Source of the DNA: Pseudorhodoferax sp. Leaf274
Lineage (GTDB): Bacteria > Pseudomonadota > Gammaproteobacteria > Burkholderiales > Burkholderiaceae_C
Direction: 5' to 3'
Length of the DNA stretch: 64,000 nt
Assembly (NCBI RefSeq): GCF_001422445.1
Contig: NZ_LMNA01000029.1
Coordinates: 224,661-288,660 of the forward strand
In this document: one piece after another, positions 32,321 through 40,032 of the stretch
How the letters are laid out: every line of letters starts with the position of its first letter
How positions within the stretch are numbered: position 1 is the first letter of the stretch
The notes under the pieces: generated by a model
The model's input: only the letters and a program-made list of their open reading frames with translations
Databases searched by the model: none
What the model was told of the DNA's origin: nothing
Translations under genes and position numbers: made by a program

Positions 32321-33103
32321 ATGTCCTCTGCCGCTCCCATCGTCTCGCTCGAAGGCCGCACCGTGGTTGTCACCGGTGCCGGACAAGGCATCGGCAAGGC
32401 TCTTGCGGAACTGACCATCGCGCTCGGCGGCAACGTGGTCGCCGTGGACCTCAACGGCGAGACCTTGCAGGCCGCGCTGGCCCCCCTGCCGCAGGACCGC
32501 GTGCTGGCCGTGGTCGGCAGCGTCGTCGACGCCGACCTGGCGGCACGCGCGGTCTCCGACGCCGTGGCGCGCTTCGGCGCCGTGCACGGGCTGGTCAACA
32601 ACGCCGGCATCACGCGCCCGGCCATGATCGACAAGATGACCGCCAGGCAGTGGCAGGACGTCATCGACGTGCACCTGACCGGCACCTTCTTCTGGACGCA
32701 GGCCGTGGGCCGCCACATGCTGGAGCGCGCCAAGGGCGGCGACCGGACGGGTGGCTCCATCGTCAACATCTCGTCGGACGCAGGGCGCAAGGGCTCCATC
32801 GGCCAGATCAACTACGCCGCGGCCAAGGCCGGCATGCTGGGCATGACCATGACCGCTGCGCGCGAGTGGAGCAAGCACAACATCCGCAGCAACTCGATCT
32901 GCTTCGGTGTCGTGGAGACGCCCATGACCGAAGTGGTGCGCGGCGAGAAATTCCGCGACGGGATGCTGGCGCAGATCCCGATGGGCCGCTGGTCGACACC
33001 TGAAGAGGTGGTCAAGACCGTGTGTTTCCTGCTGTCCGACGGCGCCAGCTACGTGACCGGGCAGCACCTGGCGGTCAACGGCGGTTTCCACATCAGCCTG
33101 TGA
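32321..33103 (+). CDS. Short-chain dehydrogenase/reductase (3-hydroxyacyl-CoA type likely)
   Basis: A 260-aa classical SDR: TGAGQGIGKALAE cofactor loop, LVNNAGITRPA, catalytic serine in NISSDAGRKGS, and INYAAAKAGM for the YxxxK. AAGGAA lies 6 nt before the ATG. It heads a rightward operon with a DUF7064-like gene, an ECH and a MaoC hydratase. A 3-hydroxyacyl-CoA dehydrogenase or a dehydrogenase of the substrate side chain is plausible. In the Lva comparison it could play the LvaD-like role, but that is speculation. Confidence 0.8.
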   Translation: MSSAAPIVSLEGRTVVVTGAGQGIGKALAELTIALGGNVVAVDLNGETLQAALAPLPQDRVLAVVGSVVDADLAARAVSDAVARFGAVHGLVNNAGITRPAMIDKMTARQWQDVIDVHLTGTFFWTQAVGRHMLERAKGGDRTGGSIVNISSDAGRKGSIGQINYAAAKAGMLGMTMTAAREWSKHNIRSNSICFGVVETPMTEVVRGEKFRDGMLAQIPMGRWSTPEEVVKTVCFLLSDGASYVTGQHLAVNGGFHISL

Positions 33104-33202
33104 CGGTGCAGCCAGGCGTTGGACTGCTGGCCGCGTGCGCGTGCGCGACGGCCGGGTCCGCGCCGCCGCACCGACCCATGGCCTGAACCCAAGGAGACCC
33201 GG

Positions 33203-34249
33203 ATGTACATGCCTCCCGACAGCCGGCTGCGGTTGGACCCGATCGACGAATACACGCACACGCCCGAGGCCGCCGCCAACTACAACGAAAGCATGTACTT
33301 CAATGCCTTCGATGCCGGCGCCGGCCTGGGGCTGTGGCTGCGCCTGGGCAACCGGCCCCACGAAGGCCATGCCGAGATGAGCTGCTGCGTCTACCTGCCC
33401 GATGGCCGCGTCGGCTTCATGCACGCACGCCCCGCGATCGCCGACAACCGGGCCATGGACGCCGGCGGCCTGCGCATCGAGGTGCTGGAGCCGTTCAAGC
33501 GCCTGCGCGTGCGCTACGCGGGCGATCTGCTGCTGATGGACGACCCGCTGGCGATGGCCGACCCGGGCAGCGCGTTCAAGCGCCATCCCAAGCGGCCGGC
33601 GTCGATCGAGCTGGAATTCGAGGGCGTCTCGCCCATGCACGGCGGCGAGATCGTGGCGCTGGACGGCTCGCCCATCGTGCTCGACCCCGAGCAGGCGGTG
33701 TACCGCGGCCATACCGAGCAGAACATGGCCGTCCATGGCCAGGTGACCGTCGACGGCGTGCGCCACGCCATCGCCAACGGTACCGGCTACCGCGACAAGA
33801 GCTGGGGCCCGCGGCACTGGCACAGCTTCTATTGGTACAAGTGGCTGCCGGTCACGTTCGACCGCGATTTCGGCGTGCTGCTGTCCATCAAGGGCCGGCC
33901 CGACAGCGGGCCCCACCGCATCAGCGGCAACGTGCTGCGCAATGGCGTCTACGAGGAGGTGATCGACGGCCGGATCGACACCGACTACGACGGGCAGTTC
34001 ATGCCGCGCGCGCTGACCGCCGAGGTGGTCACGCGCGAGGGCCGCTACACCCTGAGCGCGCGGGTGCTGGCCACCGTGCCGCTGCGGCACAAGCGCGTGG
34101 GCGGCGACGCCCGCAACTACACCCGCATCACCGAAAGCATGAGCGAGTACCGCTGCGGCGACCTGCGGGCGCTGGGCATGACCGAGTATTGCGACGTCGT
34201 GCGCGACGGGGTCCCGGTCTCGATCGCGCTGGAGGGCGCCGCACCGTGA
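33203..34249 (+). CDS. Unknown protein, resembles DUF7064/DUF7065 proteins
   Basis: A 348-aa cytoplasmic protein without a signal peptide, related by memory to proteins listed with DUF7064/DUF7065 domains. The most conserved-looking block is GTGYRDKSWGPRHWHSFYWYKW near residue 200; a second lies in EFEGVSPMHG. The lipocalin/AttH-like beta-barrel shape is a guess. AAGGAG lies 6-7 nt before the ATG. It is in an operon between the SDR and ECH genes, so it probably handles a hydrophobic substrate or intermediate. Function unknown. Confidence 0.55.
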   Translation: MYMPPDSRLRLDPIDEYTHTPEAAANYNESMYFNAFDAGAGLGLWLRLGNRPHEGHAEMSCCVYLPDGRVGFMHARPAIADNRAMDAGGLRIEVLEPFKRLRVRYAGDLLLMDDPLAMADPGSAFKRHPKRPASIELEFEGVSPMHGGEIVALDGSPIVLDPEQAVYRGHTEQNMAVHGQVTVDGVRHAIANGTGYRDKSWGPRHWHSFYWYKWLPVTFDRDFGVLLSIKGRPDSGPHRISGNVLRNGVYEEVIDGRIDTDYDGQFMPRALTAEVVTREGRYTLSARVLATVPLRHKRVGGDARNYTRITESMSEYRCGDLRALGMTEYCDVVRDGVPVSIALEGAAP

Positions 34250-35055
34250 GCGCACCGACCTTGAAGGTCACGCACGGCGACGGCGTGGCCACCATCACCC
34301 TCGACCGCCCGGAGGCCAGGAACGCCTTGTCGCCCCAGATGGCCGACGAGCTGCTGGCCGCGCTCGACGCGCTGCAGCGCGATGGCCGCGTGGGCGCCAT
34401 CGTGCTGACCGGCGCGGGCGGCAGCTTCTGCGCGGGCGGCGACGTCAAGGGCATGGGGCAGGGCGCCACGCGCAGCACCGAGCAGCGGCGCGCCGGCATG
34501 CAGCGTTACCGCCAACTCACGATGGCCCTGCTGGGGCTGGACAAGCCCCTGGTCGCCGCGATCGACGGCGTGGCCTACGGCGCCGGCTTCAGCATGGCCC
34601 TGGCTGCGGACATCGTGCTGGTCAGCGACCGCGTGCGCATGGCCATGGTGTTCCACCGCATCGGCCTGGTGCCCGACCTGGGCGCCTGGTACACGCTGCC
34701 GCGCGTGGTCGGCCTGCAGCGGGCCAAGGAGTTGATCTACTCCGCGCGCGAGATCGGCGCCGCGGAGGCACTGCGCTTCGGCCTGGCGTTCGAGGCGATG
34801 GCGCCGGATCTGCTGCTGCCGCGCGCCACCGCCATCGCCCGCAGCTTCTGCGGCGCATCGGCGCTGGCCATGGGCCTGTCCAAGCGCGCGCTGCAGTCGT
34901 CGCTGCAAAGCGAGCTGGGCGCCATGCTGGACATGGAGGCGGCCGGCCAGGCCATCGCCAGCGGCAGCGACTATGCGCGCGAAGCCGTGCGCCGCTTCGC
35001 CGCCAAGGAGGCGCCGCAGTTCCAGTGGCCTGCCACCCCGACTTCTCCCAACTGA
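34246..35055 (+). CDS. Enoyl-CoA hydratase/isomerase (PaaG-like)
   Basis: A 269-aa crotonase-fold enzyme with GSFCAGGDVKGMG and the segment HRIGLVPDLGAWYTLPR, where aspartate replaces the second hydratase glutamate, as in PaaG-like isomerases. The GTG start at 34246 overlaps the previous stop (GTGA), so translation is coupled. The neighbouring ECH at 29854 in the divergent operon has the same motif. Likely a double-bond isomerase for the regulon's acyl-CoA. Confidence 0.75.
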   Translation: MSAPTLKVTHGDGVATITLDRPEARNALSPQMADELLAALDALQRDGRVGAIVLTGAGGSFCAGGDVKGMGQGATRSTEQRRAGMQRYRQLTMALLGLDKPLVAAIDGVAYGAGFSMALAADIVLVSDRVRMAMVFHRIGLVPDLGAWYTLPRVVGLQRAKELIYSAREIGAAEALRFGLAFEAMAPDLLLPRATAIARSFCGASALAMGLSKRALQSSLQSELGAMLDMEAAGQAIASGSDYAREAVRRFAAKEAPQFQWPATPTSPN

Positions 35056-35067
35056 ACGGGCTTTCCC

Positions 35068-35934
35068 ATGATCGACTTCGACAAGACGCGCGCCTGGCAA
35101 TCGGACGACGTGCGCCACAGCTACACCCACAAGGACAGCATCCTCTACGCTCTCGGCGTCGGCCTGGGCGCCGACCCGCTGGACGCGGCCCAGCTGCGCT
35201 TCACCTACGAGAAGGACCTGGTCACGCTGCCCACGATGGCCGCCGTGCTGGCTTCGCCCGGCTTCTGGATGCGCGAACGCAGCGAGCTGGGCATCGACTT
35301 CACCAAGCTCGTGCACGGCGAGCAGAGCGTGACCCTGCATGCGCCCCTGCCCGCCGCCGCGACGGTGGTGGGCAAGAGCCGCGTCACGCGCATCGTCGAC
35401 AAGGGCGAAGGCAAGGGCGCGGTCATGCACGTGGAGAAGACGCTGACCGACGCCGCCAACGGCCAGCTGCTGGCCACCACCGAGCAGGTGCTGTTCCTGC
35501 GCGGCGATGGCGGCTTTTCTGCGCGGGGCGGTGGCGACGCGCCCGCCACGCCGCTACCGGCCACACCGGAGACCGCGCCCGACCTCGTGCTGGACCTGCC
35601 GACGCGCCCCGATGCCGCGCTGCTGTACCGGCTCTCGGGCGACATCAATCCCCTGCATGCCGACCCGGCCTTCGCCGCCAGGGCCGGCTTTCCCCGGCCC
35701 ATCCTGCACGGGCTGGCGACCTTCGGCGTGGCCTGCCACGGGCTGGTCAAGGGCTTGTGCGGCTACGACCCGGCGCGCCTGAAGGCCATCCGCGCGCGCC
35801 TGTCGGCGCCCGTATACCCGGGCGAGACGCTGCGCCTGGAGGCCTGGCGCCTGGAGGGCGGCGCGCTGGCATTCCGTGGCCGGCTGGTCGAGCGCGACGT
35901 GACGGTGCTGACGCACGGCCGCGCGCAGCTGTGA
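35068..35934 (+). CDS. MaoC-type enoyl-CoA hydratase (double hot-dog)
   Basis: A 288-aa double hot-dog R-specific hydratase. The hydratase-2 motif is YRLSGDINPLHADPAFA followed by GFPRPILHGL, with D and H of the catalytic pair. The N-terminal half (YALGVGLGADPLD) is the non-catalytic hot-dog. Such enzymes add water to trans-2-enoyl-CoA in degradation of 2-methylacyl or steroid-type CoA esters. It is the last gene of the site-c operon, followed by a stem-loop. Confidence 0.85.
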   Translation: MIDFDKTRAWQSDDVRHSYTHKDSILYALGVGLGADPLDAAQLRFTYEKDLVTLPTMAAVLASPGFWMRERSELGIDFTKLVHGEQSVTLHAPLPAAATVVGKSRVTRIVDKGEGKGAVMHVEKTLTDAANGQLLATTEQVLFLRGDGGFSARGGGDAPATPLPATPETAPDLVLDLPTRPDAALLYRLSGDINPLHADPAFAARAGFPRPILHGLATFGVACHGLVKGLCGYDPARLKAIRARLSAPVYPGETLRLEAWRLEGGALAFRGRLVERDVTVLTHGRAQL

Positions 35935-35938
35935 TGCG

Positions 35939-35967
35939 GCCAGGCGGGCACGATGCCCCGGCCTGGC
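35939..35967. terminator. Stem-loop after the MaoC gene
   Basis: GCCAGGCGGGCA and TGCCCCGGCCTGGC pair as a near-perfect 12-bp stem with a two-base bulge and a CGA loop. It lies just after the MaoC stop and before the convergent ACAD gene. There is no T-run. Confidence 0.5.
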
Positions 35968-36103
35968 GGCCTGGGCGCTGCGCCGCGTCTCACCAAAGTC
36001 CGGGGGGCGATGCAAGGTCGCCGTGGCGTGCGCTGTTCGGCGTACCTTCGGCGGCGGAGCGAGCGGCTTCGGGCGCCGCCCGGGCCGCGCACATGCCGCT
36101 GGA

Positions 36104-37240
36104 TCAATGCAGCAGCTGCCGCGCGATCATGTTGCGGTGGATCTCCGAGGCGCCTTCGTAGATGCGCAGCACCCGCAGGTCGCGGTACACGCGCTCGACC
36201 ACGGTGCCGCGGCAGTAGCCCGAGCCGCCGAAGATCTGCAGCGCCTTGTCGGCGATGCGGCAGGCCGCCTCGGTGCAGATCACCTTGACCATGGAGGCCT
36301 TCAGCCGCGCGTCCTCGCCGCGTGCGGCGCGCCACACGGCTTCCCACAGCACCATGCGCGCGGCGTGCAGGTCCATGGCCATGTCCGCGATCATGTGCTG
36401 GATGGCCTGGTGCTCGGCCAGCGCCTGGCCGAAGGTGACGCGGGTCTTGGCGTGCTCGATGGTCTGTTCCAGCGCGATGGTGGCCGGGCCCAGCGCCTGG
36501 CAGCCCACGTTCAGCCGCCCTTCGTTCAGGCCCGACATGGCGTAGCCCAGGCCACGGCCTTCCTCGCCCAGCAGGTGGCTGGCGGGAATGCGGCAGTCGG
36601 TGAACGTGACCTCGCACAGGCTGTCGTCCATCCAGCCCATGGTGGGCATGGTGCGCGCCACCCGGAAGCCGGGCGTGCGCGTGTCCAGCAGGAAGGCCGA
36701 GATGCCGTTCTTGCCCTGGCTGCGGTCGGTGGAGGCCAGCACGGTCACGCTCTGGCAGTGGTTGGCGTTGGAGATGAAGACCTTGCTGCCGTTGAGCACG
36801 TAGTGGTCGCCGTCGCGCACGGCGGTGGTGCTCATCTTGGCGGCGTCGGAGCCCGCATGCGGCTCGGTGATGGCGATGCAGTTGCGCGAGGTGCCGGCGG
36901 CGATGCCGGGCAGCCACTGCCGCTTCACCTCCTCCGAACCGTGGTCCACGATGATGTGCACGCCCGGGCCGAGCGCGGACCGCACGAACGGCCAGAACTG
37001 CGGCGGCAGCCGCCCCAGTTCGAGCTGGATCGCGGTGCTGGTGATGCGGTCCAGCGGGTTGCCGCCATAGGCCTCGGGGATGGACATGCCGTAGAAGCCC
37101 ATCGCGCGCAGCGCGTCTTCGACGGCATCTGGCACCTGGCCGGTGGCGTGGTACTGGGGCTCGAGCTGCAGCAGCTCGTCGACCACCTTGCGCGTGGCGG
37201 CCTGCATCTCGGCGGCGTCCGGGGGGAGGTTGAAGTCCAT
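36104..37240 (-). CDS. Acyl-CoA dehydrogenase
   Basis: A 378-aa ACAD with N-terminal SIPEAYGGNP, FAD motif ITEPHAGSDAAKM and a C-terminal IYEGASEIHRNMIARQ, which keeps the catalytic-glutamate EGxxEI motif of short/medium-chain enzymes. It is monocistronic, behind a promoter in which the GntR-type operator occupies the -35/-10 spacer. It likely introduces a double bond in the acyl-CoA produced by the CaiB enzymes nearby. Confidence 0.85.
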   Translation of the reverse strand: MDFNLPPDAAEMQAATRKVVDELLQLEPQYHATGQVPDAVEDALRAMGFYGMSIPEAYGGNPLDRITSTAIQLELGRLPPQFWPFVRSALGPGVHIIVDHGSEEVKRQWLPGIAAGTSRNCIAITEPHAGSDAAKMSTTAVRDGDHYVLNGSKVFISNANHCQSVTVLASTDRSQGKNGISAFLLDTRTPGFRVARTMPTMGWMDDSLCEVTFTDCRIPASHLLGEEGRGLGYAMSGLNEGRLNVGCQALGPATIALEQTIEHAKTRVTFGQALAEHQAIQHMIADMAMDLHAARMVLWEAVWRAARGEDARLKASMVKVICTEAACRIADKALQIFGGSGYCRGTVVERVYRDLRVLRIYEGASEIHRNMIARQLLH

Positions 37241-37266
37241 GGGTTTCTCGGTAGGATGGATGCGCA

Positions 37267-37295
37267 ATGTTAAATGGTTGGACCAATGAGAGCAA
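37267..37295 (-). promoter_or_regulatory. Promoter of the ACAD gene (36104-37240)
   Basis: -35 TTGCTC (37290-37295), 17-bp spacer, -10 TAACAT (37267-37272), on the minus strand. The spacer contains the whole operator at 37273-37287. Confidence 0.6.
37273..37287. promoter_or_regulatory. GntR-type operator AATGGTTGGACCAAT (site d)
   Basis: TGGT-TGG-ACCA inverted repeat within the promoter spacer of the ACAD gene. Binding there should exclude RNA polymerase. Confidence 0.65.
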
Positions 37296-37308
37296 GCCCG
37301 AAGCGGGC
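37296..37308 (-). terminator. Small hairpin after the CaiB/racemase gene
   Basis: GCCCG-CTT-CGGGC on the minus strand, 5 bp after the stop of the gene at 37314-38423, followed by TTGCTCTCATT. It is a weak terminator candidate that would separate the operon from the ACAD promoter immediately after. Confidence 0.45.
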
Positions 37309-37313
37309 ACAGC

Positions 37314-38423
37314 TCAGCTGGCCGGCCAGCGCCGTAGGACGGCTTCGACCGTGCTGGCGTGCGTGGGCGCCAGCCCCTGAACCTGCGACGGCGTGCGCGA
37401 GAAGCGTGGCGCAGGGGCCGGCTGCACCACGCCCTGCACGTCCACGAACGCCGCGCGGGCGCGGTTGTGCGGGTGTTCGCGCGCCTGGCTGAGCGGCAGC
37501 ACCGGTGCGAAGCAGGCGTCGCTGCCCTCCAGCAGTGCGCACCACGCGGCCTGCGTGCGCGTGGCGAAAAGGCGCTCGAACTCGGCCCGCAGCGCGGGCC
37601 ATGCCGCACGGTCGGCCTGCGATCCGCGCAGATCCTCGGCCACGCCGATGCGTTCGCACAGCTGCGCGAAGAACTGCGGCTCGATGGGCCCGATGCTCAC
37701 GTACTCGCCGTCGGACGTGCGGTAGCTGCCGTAGTAGGGCGCGCCGCCGTCCAGCAGGTTGCTGCCGCGCTGCTCCACGAAGCTGCCGCGCAGCGCCATC
37801 GTGGCGAAGGTGCTCATCAGCGAGATGGTGCCGTCGGTGATGGCGGCGTCGACCACCTGGCCGCGGCCCGAGCGCTGGCGCTCGTGCAGCGCCGCCAGGA
37901 TGCCGCTGACCAGGTACAGGCTGCCGCCGGCGTAGTCGCCCACGAGGTTCAGCGGCGGGCACGGTGGTCCGTCCTTCGGCCCGATGGCGTGCAGCGCGCC
38001 GGTCAGCGCGATGTAGTTGATGTCGTGGCCGGCCGCCTTGGCCAGCGGGCCGGTCTGGCCCCAGCCGGTGATGCGGCCGTAGACCAGGCGCGGGTTCAGG
38101 GCGGCCACGGCGTCGGGCCCCAGGCCCAGGCGTTCCATCACGCCGGGGCGAAAGCCCTCGACCAGCACGTCGGCCTGTGCCAGCAGGGCCAGCACCTGGC
38201 CGCGTGCATCCGGGTCCTTGAGGTCGGCCTGCACCACCGAGCGGCCACGGCCGACGATGTTCTGGCGGTCGCCCAGTGTCTTGTCCGGTCGGTCGACGGT
38301 GACGACGTCCGCGCCCATGTCGGACAGCAGCATGCAGGCGAACGGCCCGGGGCCGATGCCGGCGAACTCGACGACGCGCAAGCCGGTCAGCGGGCCGGCG
38401 GGGTTCAGGTGGGAGTGGTCCAT
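37314..38423 (-). CDS. CaiB-family alpha-methylacyl-CoA racemase-like protein
   Basis: A 369-aa family III CoA-transferase fold protein. The motifs GRGRSVVQADLKDP and AGHDINYIALTGALHAIG match alpha-methylacyl-CoA racemase (AMACR) sequences, with the histidine and aspartate (AGHDINY and GDYAGG) suited to racemisation at C2. Epimerising a 2-methyl branch is needed for beta-oxidation of isoprenoid or steroid side-chain acids. Its start overlaps the DUF35 gene end by 19 bp, the last step of a leftward seven- or eight-gene operon. Confidence 0.75.
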   Translation of the reverse strand: MDHSHLNPAGPLTGLRVVEFAGIGPGPFACMLLSDMGADVVTVDRPDKTLGDRQNIVGRGRSVVQADLKDPDARGQVLALLAQADVLVEGFRPGVMERLGLGPDAVAALNPRLVYGRITGWGQTGPLAKAAGHDINYIALTGALHAIGPKDGPPCPPLNLVGDYAGGSLYLVSGILAALHERQRSGRGQVVDAAITDGTISLMSTFATMALRGSFVEQRGSNLLDGGAPYYGSYRTSDGEYVSIGPIEPQFFAQLCERIGVAEDLRGSQADRAAWPALRAEFERLFATRTQAAWCALLEGSDACFAPVLPLSQAREHPHNRARAAFVDVQGVVQPAPAPRFSRTPSQVQGLAPTHASTVEAVLRRWPAS

Positions 38424-38848
38424 TGCAGCAGGGTGTGGGGAAAGGGGTGGGAGTGGTGTTCGAAGACGCCGGTGACGGGCGCGCCGATGTGCACCTCCTG
38501 CAGCGGGTCGCCCAGCAGGTTGCCCAGCATGCGCAGGCCGCCGGCCTCCGGCAGTTCGACCAGCACCACGAGGTAGGGGCCGTGGCCCTTCAGGCAGGCA
38601 TGCGAGGGGTGCCAGACGCGCTCCCAGCTGAAGATGCGCCCTTGCGGCACCACGTCGACCCAGGCCGGATCGAAGGTGTGGCACTGGTGGCAGATCCATT
38701 CGGGCCCGAACTGCCAGGCCTGGCAGGCGCTGCAGCGCTGCACGCGCAGCCGGCCCTCGCGCAGGCCGTCCCAGTAGGGCTTGGAGAGGTCGTCGGATTC
38801 GGGCACGGGCGCGGGCAGTCCGGGCGGCAGGTAGGTCGTCGTGCTCAC
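38405..38848 (-). CDS. DUF35 OB-fold protein with zinc ribbon (partner of Ltp2-like protein)
   Basis: A 147-aa protein with a zinc ribbon (CSACQAWQFGPEWICHQC) and an OB fold. A GTG at 38848 overlaps the thiolase-like stop (GTGA), so it is translationally coupled to the upstream thiolase-like gene. In known steroid side-chain aldolases an Ltp2 protein works with a DUF35 subunit. This pair therefore predicts a retro-aldolase complex. It is the second DUF35/thiolase-like pair in the window (compare 30681-32251). Confidence 0.75.
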   Translation of the reverse strand: MSTTTYLPPGLPAPVPESDDLSKPYWDGLREGRLRVQRCSACQAWQFGPEWICHQCHTFDPAWVDVVPQGRIFSWERVWHPSHACLKGHGPYLVVLVELPEAGGLRMLGNLLGDPLQEVHIGAPVTGVFEHHSHPFPHTLLQWTTPT

Positions 38849-40032
38849 AGCGTGTTCTCCGATCCCAGCAGCAGGTTGCTGGCGGGCGAGACCATGGGGC
38901 CGCCGATGACCAGCGCCACATCGCTGCGGCGCGCCTGGCTGGTGGAGGTGCCGCGCACCTGGCGCACGGCCTCCAGCACCAGCTCGAAGCCGTGCATGTA
39001 GCACTCGGCCAGGTTGCCGCCGCTGGTGTTCAGCGGCAGCCGGCCATCGGGGGCCAGCAGGTTCTCGGTGCGCAGGAAGTCGTTGGCCTCCTCGGGCGCG
39101 AAGAAGCCGTGCTCGGCCAGCGCCATGACCACGCCGCCCGTGAAGTTCTCGTAGCTCTGCACCACGCCGACGTCCTGCGGGCCCAGGTCGGCCATGCGGT
39201 ACAGGTCGGCGGCCACGCCGCTGTAGTTGGCGCTGGCATAGCGCGGCGCGGCATGGGGCGATGCCGCGGCACGGTACTCCGCGCCCGTCGCTGCACCCAG
39301 GATGTAGGCCGGCTTGGGCGCCAGCGTGCGCGCGCGCTCGGCCGACACCAGCAGCACCGCCGCGGCGCCGTCGTTCTCCATGCAGCAATCGAACAGCCGC
39401 AGCGGCTCGACGATCCAGCGCGCCGCTTCGTAGCGGGCTTCGTCCAGCGGCCTGCCGTGCATCACGGCGCGTGGATTGGCCTGCGCATGGTGGTAGGAGG
39501 CCATGGCGATGGCCCGCAGCGCTGGGCGCTCGATGCCGTGCTCGTGCAGGTAGCGCTGCACGCGCATGGCGAACTTCTGCGGCGGCGCCAGCACGCCGTA
39601 GGGCATCTGGTAGGCCATGTCGCCGCTGACGGTGGGCTCGCCACCGCTCTGGCCGAAGCGGCCGAATTGGCCCTGGGCCAGGCCGCGGTAGACCACCACG
39701 CAGTCGGCCAGGCCGGCGTGGATGGCGGCCGCACCGTTCGCCACGGCCGCGCAGCAGCCGCCACCGCCGCCGCCCCACTGCATGGTGGCCGAGCGCAGCT
39801 GGCGCACGCCCAGCGCGGCCGCCAGGCGCGCCGGGTCGCTGCGGTCGTTGCTGTACGAGGCGAAGCCGTCGACCGTGCGCGGGTCGATGCCCGCGTCCCG
39901 GCAGGCCGCGAGGATGGCCTTGAGCACGAGCTTGAACTCGGGGTCGGGCGAGCCGCCATGCTTGTAGTAAGGCGTCTCGCCGATGCCCGCCACGGCGACC
40001 TGGCCGCGCAGCGTGCGCGCCGCTGCGCTCAT
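38845..40032 (-). CDS. Ltp2-like thiolase-fold protein (putative retro-aldolase)
   Basis: A 395-aa thiolase-fold protein. Its C-terminal part, NTSGGNLAECYMHGFELV then EAVRQVRGTS, resembles Ltp2-type aldolases from steroid degraders. Around the expected nucleophile it has MQWGGGGGGCCAAVANG, where the usual CxS context is lost. The DUF35 gene follows immediately, and the preceding CaiB gene stop overlaps its start (ATGA). It likely cleaves a 3-hydroxy-2-methylacyl-CoA (or related) aldol to release propionyl-CoA and a ketone or aldehyde. The assignment rests on motif memory. Confidence 0.65.
   Translation of the reverse strand: MSAAARTLRGQVAVAGIGETPYYKHGGSPDPEFKLVLKAILAACRDAGIDPRTVDGFASYSNDRSDPARLAAALGVRQLRSATMQWGGGGGGCCAAVANGAAAIHAGLADCVVVYRGLAQGQFGRFGQSGGEPTVSGDMAYQMPYGVLAPPQKFAMRVQRYLHEHGIERPALRAIAMASYHHAQANPRAVMHGRPLDEARYEAARWIVEPLRLFDCCMENDGAAAVLLVSAERARTLAPKPAYILGAATGAEYRAAASPHAAPRYASANYSGVAADLYRMADLGPQDVGVVQSYENFTGGVVMALAEHGFFAPEEANDFLRTENLLAPDGRLPLNTSGGNLAECYMHGFELVLEAVRQVRGTSTSQARRSDVALVIGGPMVSPASNLLLGSENTL

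Noticed and set aside
32252-34255. Open frame of about 1000 codons covering the thiolase-like gene and beyond
   Set aside because: Only the part up to 32251 shows thiolase-like sequence; the rest is antisense to the SDR and DUF7064-like genes. High GC creates such long frames.
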